From Bryobacterales bacterium (GTDB taxonomy: Bacteria > Acidobacteriota > Terriglobia > Bryobacterales > Bryobacteraceae), in contig PLFE01000211.1 in the NCBI GenBank assembly GCA_003136675.1, positions 6,947 to 40,626 of the forward strand: 33,680 bases of DNA, given 5' to 3'. This document shows positions 24,380 to 32,096 of this stretch, in pieces. Under the pieces are notes generated by a model. That model was not told the DNA's origin. It did not search any database and worked only from the letters and a program-made list of their open reading frames with translations. Each line of letters begins with the position of its first letter. The stretch's first letter is position 1. The translations under genes were made by a program, and so were the position numbers.

Positions 24380-24847
24380 CTAATCGGCAATCCCGGGATT
24401 CGGCGGGTCAATGCCCAGCGCCGTCGCGAGCGCAGTGAGGTGATCCTGCTCCTGCACCAGAATGCCGCGCAGACTTTCCGCAATCGCGAATTCGTTGAGT
24501 TCATCGGCCTGCTTGACCCGGCGGCGGTAGTGCCTGATGGTCTCCCGTTCATTGTCGAGGTCAAACTGGAGCATCTCTTCCGCCTTCTCCGAAGTCTTTA
24601 CAGGCTTCGGAGTCACAGACGGCATCCCGCCCAAGTAATCGATGTGGTTGGAAAGTTGGAGCGCGTGGTCCAGCTCTTCTTTCGCATGAACCACAAGCTC
24701 GTCGGCAATGTTCATGTAGGCGGCGCCCTTGAGCACCTGGGAATAGTTCACATAAGCGATAATCGCCTGATATTCACGGGAAAGGTCTTCATTGAGAGCA
24801 TCGATCAGTTTCTCACGCGTCATATGGGTCTTGGCAGCGTCGGACAT
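24380..24847 (-). CDS. Ferritin-like (bacterioferritin-type) protein
   Basis: A 155-residue four-helix protein. ALNEDLSREYQAIIAYVNYSQ (17-37) supplies the first Glu; two ExxH pairs follow, E58-x-x-H61 in AKEELDHALQL and E133-x-x-H136 in LVQEQDHLTAL, with E100 on the third helix: the di-iron ligand set of ferritin-like proteins. It probably oxidises and stores iron or protects against peroxide. ATG 24847 has GGGAGAA four bases upstream; the frame continues 20 codons further but without a start site. It converges on the MocR-like gene and has its own candidate promoter. Confidence 0.88.
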   Translation of the reverse strand: MSDAAKTHMTREKLIDALNEDLSREYQAIIAYVNYSQVLKGAAYMNIADELVVHAKEELDHALQLSNHIDYLGGMPSVTPKPVKTSEKAEEMLQFDLDNERETIRHYRRRVKQADELNEFAIAESLRGILVQEQDHLTALATALGIDPPNPGIAD

Positions 24848-24873
24848 GGGTTCTCCCGCCGCCCGATTTTCGC

Positions 24874-24903
24874 ATCGTAGCGGCGCGTTCCCAGTATATT
24901 CAA
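24874..24903 (-). promoter_or_regulatory. Candidate promoter of the ferritin-like gene
   Basis: On the minus strand TTGAAT (24898-24903) and TACGAT (24874-24879) are 18 bp apart, just after the stop of the upstream gene. The -10 is the same hexamer as in the monooxygenase promoter. Each hexamer matches the consensus at four of six positions, so this is tentative. Confidence 0.4.
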
Positions 24904-26079
24904 TCACGCGACGACGGTGGTCGGGGGCGCAACCTCGAACGGGGTGAGTGTACCCGCCGCGAGCAGGGCTTGCCGCCGCTGGATCTCGAGCGCCATCAAC
25001 TGTACTTGCAGGCCGGCCTTTTGGGCTTCCGCCTGGTCGCGTTCGAGCTTAATGATGGTTGCCTGCTCCAGTTCCGGATCGAGCGCGCAGCAGTGCGCGA
25101 GTTCGGGGTCATAGACCACGCCATCCGTCGGGATGGTCAAAACGGTGGGCTGTTGAGTGATCTCGCCAATCGCCGGCAATGTCTTCAGGATCGCTTCCAC
25201 CGCCGCCCGGTATTGAGATTCCACCTGAGAGACCTGCGCCGGCGTCAGCACCGCCGACACATAGTTTCCCACCGTCACCTGGAACGTCACCGCGGTCACC
25301 GTCGTCGTGCTCGTGTACACGTCCAGCACTTTTCGCACGAAGTAATTCACGGCGTGGCACTGGTTGATGTTGACCAACGTTCGCTGCGTGGTGGAAACGG
25401 TTTCCGCGTCTTCATAGCTGCTGACTGTGATGGATCGCTGCAGATCGGTATATTGCGAAGCCTGCTGCGCCAGAGAAAGGAACTGATTGGCGCTTGTCTG
25501 GCTCGACAAATCGACCGCGGAACTGGACCCCGAAGAATTGCTGTTGCTGGATCCGCCGCTCGCGCCGCCAAGTCCAAATATGCTGAAACCGCCTCCGGCC
25601 GAGGAACTGGAACTCTGCGATTGATTATTCAAAACCTGAATCAACGCGCTGGAATCGTTCGAGTTCTGCTGCTGGTACAGTGCCGATACAAACTGCGCGA
25701 ATGTCGTTTGAACGGAATACCGCTCTGTTTCCGACGTCGTGCGGCGATACCGGTCACTTTGATATAGAGTCATTTTCTCGCCCGGCAGAAGCGTGAGCGT
25801 GTAAGCCAGTCCCCCATGTTGCTTGCCAGTTAGGCAAAGCGCGTGCGTATAGGTCACGGTAATGTTAACGAAGCCGCGCCCAAAATCTCCGGTTACCGGC
25901 GTGGCGCTTCCCAGACCAACGGTTGTGTTCTTGGTTTCAGTGAAGATGGTGCAGCTCGGCTCCGTTCTCCATGGTGGATCGCAGGGGCTTTCGCAGCAGA
26001 CGTCCTGCGTCGGCAATATTACTGGTATGGTTCCGTCGGCCGGATCTTGAGTTGGTGTCGAATCGTTTTGTGTTGGCAT
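24904..26079 (-). CDS. Unrecognised 391-residue protein with Ser-rich linker and C-terminal coiled coil
   Basis: I do not recognise this protein. ATG 26079 has AGGAAA six bases upstream; there is no signal peptide or membrane helix. An N-terminal Thr/Pro-rich tail with a CCESPC...C cluster (28-43) leads to a beta-rich region (YTLTLLPGEKMTLYQSDRY, 93-111) and a polar region with SETERYSVQTTFAQFVSAL. Residues 152-192 are a Ser/Gly/Asn linker. The second half holds a striking conserved-looking segment, TQRTLVNINQCHAVNYFVRKV (231-251), and ends in a charged helix (EQATIIKLERDQAEAQKAGL, 338 on) likely to coil. Two more Cys (CC, 330-331) sit before the coil. A structural or assembly protein is possible but unproven. 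Confidence 0.75.
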   Translation of the reverse strand: MPTQNDSTPTQDPADGTIPVILPTQDVCCESPCDPPWRTEPSCTIFTETKNTTVGLGSATPVTGDFGRGFVNITVTYTHALCLTGKQHGGLAYTLTLLPGEKMTLYQSDRYRRTTSETERYSVQTTFAQFVSALYQQQNSNDSSALIQVLNNQSQSSSSSAGGGFSIFGLGGASGGSSNSNSSGSSSAVDLSSQTSANQFLSLAQQASQYTDLQRSITVSSYEDAETVSTTQRTLVNINQCHAVNYFVRKVLDVYTSTTTVTAVTFQVTVGNYVSAVLTPAQVSQVESQYRAAVEAILKTLPAIGEITQQPTVLTIPTDGVVYDPELAHCCALDPELEQATIIKLERDQAEAQKAGLQVQLMALEIQRRQALLAAGTLTPFEVAPPTTVVA

Positions 26080-26445
26080 TGTTTTTCCTGTGTACTCTTT
26101 TTCTGTGTGCACCCCAGATTGGGGTCGCAGAATAGTGAAGCATGGATCGGGAACGTTTCACAGATGCCGCCGCCAAGTGGAGAAGCCTTCCCGTTTCACT
26201 AAGGGACCCTTTTGTGGAAGGCCCCGCGATGTGTTTCGCAGAAAGCAAGCGGACGTAACAGTCAGGGTATGAATCGGTTCCGTCGCGCGATTTCGACCCG
26301 ATCACCGTTAAGTGTGCACGAATCCCGTTAAGCGGTTGCTGAGTCGTGGCCGATCTGGCTGACCTGGAAGCGCAGCGCCACTTTAGCTTTGTTCTGATGG
26401 GAAGACGGCGGCTGACCTTGTAGCAGGCCCAGTTCCAGGATGATG
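26080..26445. other. 366-bp intergenic region
   Basis: This is the only stretch over 300 bases without a convincing gene. It holds the upstream region of the 391-residue protein gene, including an inverted repeat at 26111-26125, and a direct repeat CCGTTAAG at 26305-26312 and 26325-26332. The minus-strand frame at about 26328-26445 reads ILELGLLQGQPPSSHQNKAK and on, which looks somewhat coding but has no start of its own. I see no RNA gene or clear terminator. Confidence 0.6.
26111..26125. repeat. Perfect inverted repeat ACCCCA-GAT-TGGGGT
   Basis: Six-base arms around a three-base loop, 32 bp upstream of the ATG of the 391-residue protein gene. It could be a regulator site or a leader hairpin; there is no T-run to make it a terminator. 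Confidence 0.5.
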
Positions 26446-27327
26446 CTACTGGACTTGTACTGGCGCGGCGCGCAGTTCTGCGATGAAGTCCTCCGCCACC
26501 AGTTGGAACCGGATTGCAGGGATGCCAGCCGGCAACTCGGCCGCGGCGATCCTGTCGGCGGCCACGATGTCGCACGATGCGAGACCATCCTTCCACTTTG
26601 GATCGCGGGGATTGTGGTGTGTCACGGAATCCGGCGGGAAGCCGAGGGCGGCTAACAGCTTCAACGACCAGTGATGAATCTCATCCGAGCGGGAGACCAC
26701 CGCGATGAGAACGGGACCTGGCGGCCGGATCTGACCCGCGACCACGTCCTGGATGGTTTTGAGCCGAATGACACGGTTCGGAAAATTGGCCGGGACCTTT
26801 GCCAGGTGGGCCGCCGTGATGAGAGCCAACTGGTCTTCCGCGGGCTTCTGGAGCAGGCGTTTGATCGACGTGAAACGGACAGGCGCCCCCAGGCCTTCGC
26901 TGATTTCGGCGGCCAACACCTGCGCGAACTCGAGGTCGGGGTCGGCAACGACCAGGGAGCGCGGGTGCGCCAGCGAAGAGAACCGGGCGAGAGCATCCTG
27001 CAGTTCGGCGAGAGTAAAGCCCTGCGCCGCGCCTGCCGCCACGAAAGTGCGGACCAGATCGTCCCGCGGATCTTCCGATTTCTGGAGACCGGTGGGCCGG
27101 ACAAAGACGCCGCTGCCGGTGCGGGCGCTCACCCACCCGCGCGCTGCAAGACCGCGATACGCGGCACTTACGGTATTGGAATGGATCTGCAGATGCCGCG
27201 CGAGTTCGCGCACGCTGGGCAGTTTCTCGCCGGCTTTATAGCGCCCGCTCAGTATGCCGAGGAGCAACTGCGCGCTCAGTTGCTCCTTGAGGGAGATCGG
27301 CGACCCTCGCGCCAGCCAGACTCGCAT
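26446..27327 (-). CDS. GntR-family transcriptional regulator
   Basis: A 293-residue protein from ATG 27327 (a GTG at 27345 would overlap the upstream gene). The N-terminal winged helix is intact: SLKEQLSAQLLLGILSGRYKAGEKLPSVRELARHLQIHSNTVSAAYRGL, ending in TGSGVFVR. The C-terminal ~200 residues are not an aminotransferase domain; they contain LVVADPDLEFAQVLAAEI and PVLIAVVSRSDEIHHWSLKLLAALG, suggesting a Rossmann-like or periplasmic-binding-like sensor fold. It follows the cytochrome c peroxidase gene by 5 bp, so it probably closes that operon and may control it. The effector is unknown. Confidence 0.87.
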   Translation of the reverse strand: MRVWLARGSPISLKEQLSAQLLLGILSGRYKAGEKLPSVRELARHLQIHSNTVSAAYRGLAARGWVSARTGSGVFVRPTGLQKSEDPRDDLVRTFVAAGAAQGFTLAELQDALARFSSLAHPRSLVVADPDLEFAQVLAAEISEGLGAPVRFTSIKRLLQKPAEDQLALITAAHLAKVPANFPNRVIRLKTIQDVVAGQIRPPGPVLIAVVSRSDEIHHWSLKLLAALGFPPDSVTHHNPRDPKWKDGLASCDIVAADRIAAAELPAGIPAIRFQLVAEDFIAELRAAPVQVQ

Positions 27328-27332
27328 TGTTA

Positions 27333-28370
27333 TCAATGCTGCCACGGATCGGACAATCGTGGATCGCGCAGCAGGTCTGTGTCTGTCAGACTTTCGAGGA
27401 AGGCGATCAGGTCGATCCGGTTTTGCGGGGTGAGAACGAATCCCCGGATAAGATTGTCGCGATTGGGATTCGTCGAGGCGCGGCCGCCCGCCGAATAGTG
27501 ATCGAGCACGGCGTCGAGCGTCTTCACGCTTCCATCGTGCATATACGGAGCGGTAATGGCGACGTTACGCAATGAGGGCGTCTTGAACTTACCCAGGTCG
27601 GTTGGTCTGTGGGTATGCTCGAAAATCCCAAGGTTCCGTTCGGGATATGGGTTGTAGAGGGCGGTGTTGTGGAAGGCGGAGTCGCTGAAGTTGAATCCAC
27701 TGTGACAACGGAAGCAGCCGGCTGTACCGTCGCTGAAGAAGAGAAGCTCGCCGCGCTTCGCCGATTCCGAAATAGCGTCCGGCTGGTCATCGTGGAGGAA
27801 GCGATCATAGGACGAACGCCCCGAGATGATGGTTCTTACAAAACACGCGAGAGCTTTGGCGACATTCCGGATAGTGAACGGGCCGGCCTCTTTGGGGAAG
27901 GCCCGCGGGAAGAGGCTGCGGTAAACCTCGTCGGAATGGAAGGCCGCTAACGTGGCGGCCTCATGACCGCGCAGTCCGAGCTCAGTGGGGCGGTCGGACA
28001 GCATCGGAATCAACACTTGTTCTTCGAGGTGGTGAAGGCCGGGATTGCTCCAGGTAAGCGCGGCGCCGTATGCCACATTGACAATGCTCTGGGCGCTGCG
28101 CGGGTGAAGCTGGCCGGTGACGCCGACCGGGAGCGCGCGGCCGTCGGTGAACGCGAGTTCCTGCCGGTGGCAAGTGGCGCACGACATCGTGCCGTTGGCG
28201 GAAAGGCGTTTGTCGTAGAAAAGGAATCGCCCCAGCTTCACCTTTTCGATCGACATGGGATTATCAAGCGGTACGCGAGGCACGGGAAATCCTTTGGGGA
28301 GTTCCCACCGGTAAGTTCCTGCGCCCGCGCAGAGCTGCTGTACAGCGAAGATGACGAGCGCCGCTCGCAT
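27333..28370 (-). CDS. Di-haem cytochrome c peroxidase (CcpA/MauG family)
   Basis: A 345-residue secreted protein with signal peptide (MRAALVIFAVQQLCAGA). Two haem-binding motifs are present: CATCH (64-68) and CFRCH (219-223). PYMHDGS (275-281) provides the Met ligand region of the second haem, followed by VLDHYSAGG, as in the CCP/MauG family. It should reduce hydrogen peroxide in the periplasm or carry out a MauG-like oxidation. The ATG at 28370 overlaps the TAA stop of the upstream GH5-like gene by one base (TAATG), a sign of coupled translation; a longer N-terminus (28421) overlaps that gene and lacks a signal. GntR regulator downstream. Confidence 0.92.
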   Translation of the reverse strand: MRAALVIFAVQQLCAGAGTYRWELPKGFPVPRVPLDNPMSIEKVKLGRFLFYDKRLSANGTMSCATCHRQELAFTDGRALPVGVTGQLHPRSAQSIVNVAYGAALTWSNPGLHHLEEQVLIPMLSDRPTELGLRGHEAATLAAFHSDEVYRSLFPRAFPKEAGPFTIRNVAKALACFVRTIISGRSSYDRFLHDDQPDAISESAKRGELLFFSDGTAGCFRCHSGFNFSDSAFHNTALYNPYPERNLGIFEHTHRPTDLGKFKTPSLRNVAITAPYMHDGSVKTLDAVLDHYSAGGRASTNPNRDNLIRGFVLTPQNRIDLIAFLESLTDTDLLRDPRLSDPWQH

Positions 28371-30109
28371 TACGAGATCGAGATGCGTACTGCGTTTGCG
28401 AGGATGCCGTTCACGTGGCAAATCAAATCGGTCTCACCGATTCCCCGCAATGATTCCGGAATCGCGATGATCACGTCATCCACGCCGAAGTCATTCGCAG
28501 GCTTGTAAGAAAGAACCGGCACGCGAACGCCGGCAACCGTGATCACGATTTGGGAAGCCGATGTTATGTTGCGGAACCCGTTCGCGACCAGGCGGACTCT
28601 GGTGATGGTCTTGCCGGCGACGGGGATGGCGACGGTGACGCAGTTGTCGCCTTTGCATGAGTAGATTGGCGCCGATGCAAGAACGCGTCCGCCCACTGAG
28701 GATTGCGTGAATGCGCCGATAGCCGGACCCTGACAATTGAGGCCCGTGAATATGCCGGGCGCCGTGTCGGCAATTTGAATCTCAGCGATATCACGCGTGC
28801 CGTCTGCGCGCCGTATCGTCAAGCGACCCGGGCCAATGGCGGAGCGCGCGGGGATGATGAAGTTCAACGAGCCCCAACCGGCGGCGGCCCAGTTGATGCG
28901 CGCGGGGCGGGTCACGTTGGCCGAATCGGTGACTTCGACCGACAGACCGCCGAGGTGATAGGGCGGCGGCTTCGAACCCGCGGAATCCCGCTCGGCCATG
29001 ATACGCCCATAGACCGTGGAGTAACCGCCGCGGGGCAGAACCACTCCGCCGCTGATATTCACGACGCCCAGTTTGCCTTCGTGGGCGCCGAACATATGAG
29101 AGAGAATGATGCGTCCCAGCCCCGCCTGCGTGCTCGCGCCTTCGCCGCATTTGATTCCGGCTTCCAGCATGGTGGGGAAAAAGCGCCCAGTGTCTTGAAT
29201 CAGCCTGCCGGGTTCGAAGGAGGAGACGGTCCAGGAGATCTGGTGTGCATCGAAGTAAGCGAGGTTATCGAGCACCACCTTGCCAGCGGCAACGGGGTCA
29301 GACGGGATAGCCCGGCATGCTGCCAGCTGTTCGAGGTGCAGATCCCAGTCGTTTGCAATGACGGGCGCTACATTGGCCAGGAAACCAAACTTCGCATCAC
29401 GGTCCTGATCTGTCCGGGTAGTTTCATAGCGCGGCTCGACCTCATAGAGGATGTTCGATTCCCGGCTCAGCAGTTGCGGATCGTAACCCTCAAAGAGACT
29501 GTCATCGCGCCAGCTTGCCAGCACGACCAGCTGCCGCGCGCCCGTTGCGCGGATGGTTCGAACGACCTTTTGCATGGAACTCCGCCAAATATCCCACCCG
29601 GCGCCGGAGTGCGTTTCAAAGGCATCAAAGATCACGTTTGGGGAATCTTTGAAGACGACGGCGCAGCGCTCCCAATAGGCGAGTAGCTTCGCGGAGGGTA
29701 ATGAGACGCCCGGTTCGGTTGCCGCCAGAATCACGAGTAAGTCGTTCTGGGTGGCGGAGGCGACTAAGCTCTGGAGTTGATCGAAGTAACCAGGCTCATT
29801 CGCTTCCGCGACATCCACGGAAATGTGCACGGCGTTCATGTTGTAGCGCAGGCGGATGGTGCTGAATGAGGTCGCCGAGTGGGGTCCGAACTCATTCCCC
29901 GAGCGCGCATCGAAGCCGGCGGACTTGAGATGGAAAGGGGTGGTTTGTGTTCCGCGGATGAGAAAGGAAAGTCCGTGCGCGTCGATCAGTCGATTCCCCT
30001 CGACGTGAAACGGGCCCTGCGGGGCGGGCGTTTGCAGTAAGTTTGCCGCGGTAAGTTGTAGGACCGCGGAGAGACAGAGCGTGAGGATGCGTGCACTTAG
30101 AGGGCGCAT
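28370..30109 (-). CDS. Secreted GH5-like barrel protein with TIGR03437-type C-terminal domain, altered catalytic sites
   Basis: A 579-residue protein with a signal peptide (residues 1-22). Residues 33-310 look like a GH5/cellulase-type TIM barrel: FHVEGNRLIDAHGLSFLIRG at the start, TIRLRYNMN, LLVILAATEPG, and VIFDAFETHSGAGWDIW where GH5 enzymes have VIFEL.NEP. The Asn before the acid/base Glu is replaced (DAFE165). The usual nucleophile strand (GEWG-like) appears as VIANDWDLH (250-258) without Glu. Residues 325-579 form a TIGR03437-type domain (APGIFTGLNCQGPAIGAF, GVDDVIIAIPESL). Hydrolytic activity is therefore doubtful. It heads the operon with the cytochrome peroxidase and GntR genes. A TATACT (30119-30124, minus strand) close to the ATG may be its -10, giving a very short leader. 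Confidence 0.78.
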   Translation of the reverse strand: MRPLSARILTLCLSAVLQLTAANLLQTPAPQGPFHVEGNRLIDAHGLSFLIRGTQTTPFHLKSAGFDARSGNEFGPHSATSFSTIRLRYNMNAVHISVDVAEANEPGYFDQLQSLVASATQNDLLVILAATEPGVSLPSAKLLAYWERCAVVFKDSPNVIFDAFETHSGAGWDIWRSSMQKVVRTIRATGARQLVVLASWRDDSLFEGYDPQLLSRESNILYEVEPRYETTRTDQDRDAKFGFLANVAPVIANDWDLHLEQLAACRAIPSDPVAAGKVVLDNLAYFDAHQISWTVSSFEPGRLIQDTGRFFPTMLEAGIKCGEGASTQAGLGRIILSHMFGAHEGKLGVVNISGGVVLPRGGYSTVYGRIMAERDSAGSKPPPYHLGGLSVEVTDSANVTRPARINWAAAGWGSLNFIIPARSAIGPGRLTIRRADGTRDIAEIQIADTAPGIFTGLNCQGPAIGAFTQSSVGGRVLASAPIYSCKGDNCVTVAIPVAGKTITRVRLVANGFRNITSASQIVITVAGVRVPVLSYKPANDFGVDDVIIAIPESLRGIGETDLICHVNGILANAVRISIS

Positions 30110-30169
30110 ATGGGTAGAAGTATAGTTCAGTTCTCCCCAGTTACACGACCTTTGGTCTGTAAAATTTCG

Positions 30170-31117
30170 TCAGGGCGCCGGAGCCGGGAGCTTCTTCATG
30201 ATTTCAGCGCTCTCATCCACCTTGTCTTCCCGATAGAGGACGCTGGCTAAGTGCCGGATCAATTCTTCATTAGTGGGGTCTTTCGCGAGGAGTTCGCGAT
30301 ACGCTTCTTCGGCCTTTGGATAATTCCGGTCGGTTTCGTAAGCGCGCGCCTGTTCGAGGGGCGAGAGAGTTGAAGTTACCGCGGGAGCGAGCGGAATGGG
30401 AGCGGAATCGCGGAAATACCAAAACCAGACGACGGCCAGAATCGCAATCAGCAGCGCCAAAATGGCGAGCGGGAACTTCCAGCGGAAGCGCGGGGGTTCC
30501 GAGTCTTCGTAATCATCGAGATCTTCAACGGCGGTGAACATCTGCGAGCGTTCGCGCTGCCGCGGACGGAGCGGTTCGCGAGCGCGGGGGCGAGGCGGCG
30601 GGTCGGTTGCCTCGGAAGTGACGTCGATATGCTGCGGCACGGGCGGAGGGCGGTGCAAACCTTCTTCCAGCAGACGATCCACCTGGCCGATGAGACGGCG
30701 CATGGTGACCTCGGTGCGGCCCATGGCCGAGAAGGCTTCCTGTAGCATTTTGCCTTGTTCGAAGAGCTGCGTCTCCAAGGCACGCATCTGCGGAAGAACG
30801 TTGCGTTCGACCCTTTCCTGAATGTTGTCTTCCAGTGCCTTTTGGTCGAGCGCGGGCGGCGGCGTGATGAGGGGTGGACTGGCCGCGACTTTTTCGACCT
30901 GGGCTTGCTCAACCCGGTCGATACGGGCTTCGAGAGCGGCGATGCGTGGTGCGGGGGACGCCGCGGGTGGAGCGCCGTTCGGGCGCGACCGGATGGTCTC
31001 GCACAGCCGGTCGAGTTCATCTTCCTGCAGGCGCAGGCGATCGCGCAGACCCGTCAGGGTGCGATGAATGGCGCGGGAATCAAAACCAGCCTCCGGGGGT
31101 GTGCGGGTCGAGGGCAT
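30170..31117 (-). CDS. Coiled-coil membrane protein with C-terminal TPR repeats
   Basis: A 315-residue protein. The N-terminal half is cytoplasmic and charged, with helices likely to coil (IHRTLTGLRDRLRLQEDELDRL, 18-39; RIAALEARIDRVEQAQVEKV, 58-77; and 91-155), then a Pro/Arg-rich linker. A single membrane helix lies at 215-235 (FPLAILALLIAILAVVWFWYF). The exported C-terminus has TPR-type helices (SPLEQARAYETDRNYPKAEEAYRELLAKDPTNEELI, then ASVLYREDKVDESAEIM). This bitopic layout suggests a scaffold across the inner membrane; no specific partner is evident. It lies 58 bp downstream of the ROK gene on the same strand. Confidence 0.78.
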   Translation of the reverse strand: MPSTRTPPEAGFDSRAIHRTLTGLRDRLRLQEDELDRLCETIRSRPNGAPPAASPAPRIAALEARIDRVEQAQVEKVAASPPLITPPPALDQKALEDNIQERVERNVLPQMRALETQLFEQGKMLQEAFSAMGRTEVTMRRLIGQVDRLLEEGLHRPPPVPQHIDVTSEATDPPPRPRAREPLRPRQRERSQMFTAVEDLDDYEDSEPPRFRWKFPLAILALLIAILAVVWFWYFRDSAPIPLAPAVTSTLSPLEQARAYETDRNYPKAEEAYRELLAKDPTNEELIRHLASVLYREDKVDESAEIMKKLPAPAP

Positions 31118-31175
31118 GCGCTACTTCTCCCCCGATTATAGAGATAGAGTACCCCTGGATGGTGGCCGAAAAGTT

Positions 31176-32081
31176 TCAGGAAGCGGGGCTTTGGAAAGCG
31201 GCGCTGACCGCCGCGCCGATCACCGCGATCTCGTCGCTGGTGGGGATCACCTCAAAGACGCTGCCTTGGAGAGGCGTCATTTTGACCATCTCGTGCAGGT
31301 ATTGATTGAGCAGAGGGATCTCGATATAGACCGAGTTTGGACCGGTGATGTAGAATTTCCCCGGCCCATCCTGGTGTACCAGATTCGCCGTGGCGGCGGC
31401 CAGAGCGCGATGCCAGAGCTTGGTAAAAGCCTGGCACTTGGCGTCGCCATCCTTAGCGTTTTCAAAGACTTCCTCGGGTTCCATGTCCAGGAAACGCATG
31501 CGCATCGCGCGATGACCCATGATGCCTTCGAGGTGTCCGAGACCGCCGCAGCCGCAGTAGTGCTCCTTAGGATCGAGCGTGACCACCATGTGCCCGCACT
31601 CCCATGCGCCTTCCAACTCGGGATAGCGGCCAAAGCCGATGCCGTTGCCGAGGGTCCAGACGCGAACAAGTTTTTCGAGAGCCCCACGCGTGGCCGCCAC
31701 GCCTGCCGCCATGGCATCTGCGTCATTCAGTACCAGTACTGGAATCCTCGAATTGGTTCCGGTGAAGACCGCGGCCATAGCCTGCGCCAGGTTCAATCCT
31801 TTGGCTTGTTTGATATTGGGCGAATCCTGGACGATGCCGTCGCGAACGATTCCAGGGAATCCGAAGCCGATGGCGCAGATGGCGGCCGGATCGACCCCGG
31901 CTTCGAGGCAGATGGCGTCGATTTTTTCGCGGATTACGGGCGCCAGTGAATCCGGCGGTATGGTGGCGAGATCGGGAATTGCGTGAACAGACCCACGCAC
32001 TTTGTGGTCTTGCACGACGCCCACGGCGACGTGGTCCGACGCCATCACGCCAATAGAAAACGACTCGGTCTTCTGTGCCAT
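31176..32081 (-). CDS. Atypical ROK-family protein
   Basis: A 301-residue ROK-fold protein. Recognisable parts: AIGFGFPGIV (70-79), the catalytic-Asp segment LVLNDADAMAAG (D120), a TLGNGIGFG loop (143-151) and the zinc region ECGH (161-164) with CGCGGLGHLEG (176-186). Deviations: the N-terminal phosphate motif DxGGT is replaced by GVMASDHVAVG, and the third zinc Cys (CxCGxxGC) is His183. It may be a sugar kinase with changed nucleotide binding or a non-catalytic sensor. ATG 32081 has AAGGA nine bases upstream and follows sthA by 15 bp, so the two are probably one operon. Confidence 0.8.
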   Translation of the reverse strand: MAQKTESFSIGVMASDHVAVGVVQDHKVRGSVHAIPDLATIPPDSLAPVIREKIDAICLEAGVDPAAICAIGFGFPGIVRDGIVQDSPNIKQAKGLNLAQAMAAVFTGTNSRIPVLVLNDADAMAAGVAATRGALEKLVRVWTLGNGIGFGRYPELEGAWECGHMVVTLDPKEHYCGCGGLGHLEGIMGHRAMRMRFLDMEPEEVFENAKDGDAKCQAFTKLWHRALAAATANLVHQDGPGKFYITGPNSVYIEIPLLNQYLHEMVKMTPLQGSVFEVIPTSDEIAVIGAAVSAAFQSPAS

Positions 32082-32096
32082 ATAGCTAGTCCTTTA

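Noticed and set aside
26305..26332. CCGTTAAG direct repeat as a possible operator pair
   Set aside because: An 8-bp repeat with a 20-bp period in a long gap can arise by chance, and it is far from any start codon.
26328..26445. Possible small or remnant gene downstream of the GntR gene on the minus strand
   Set aside because: The frame looks somewhat coding but has no own start codon outside the GntR gene and no homology I recognise; kept only as a note in the intergenic entry.
28703..29686. Plus-strand open frame of 327 codons opposite the GH5-like gene
   Set aside because: No motif and typical shadow composition; the minus strand carries a signal peptide and a TIGR03437-type domain.
30125..30160. 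GACC-AAA-GGTC hairpin as a terminator of the TPR gene
   Set aside because: Four-base arms and no T-run on the relevant strand; too weak to call.
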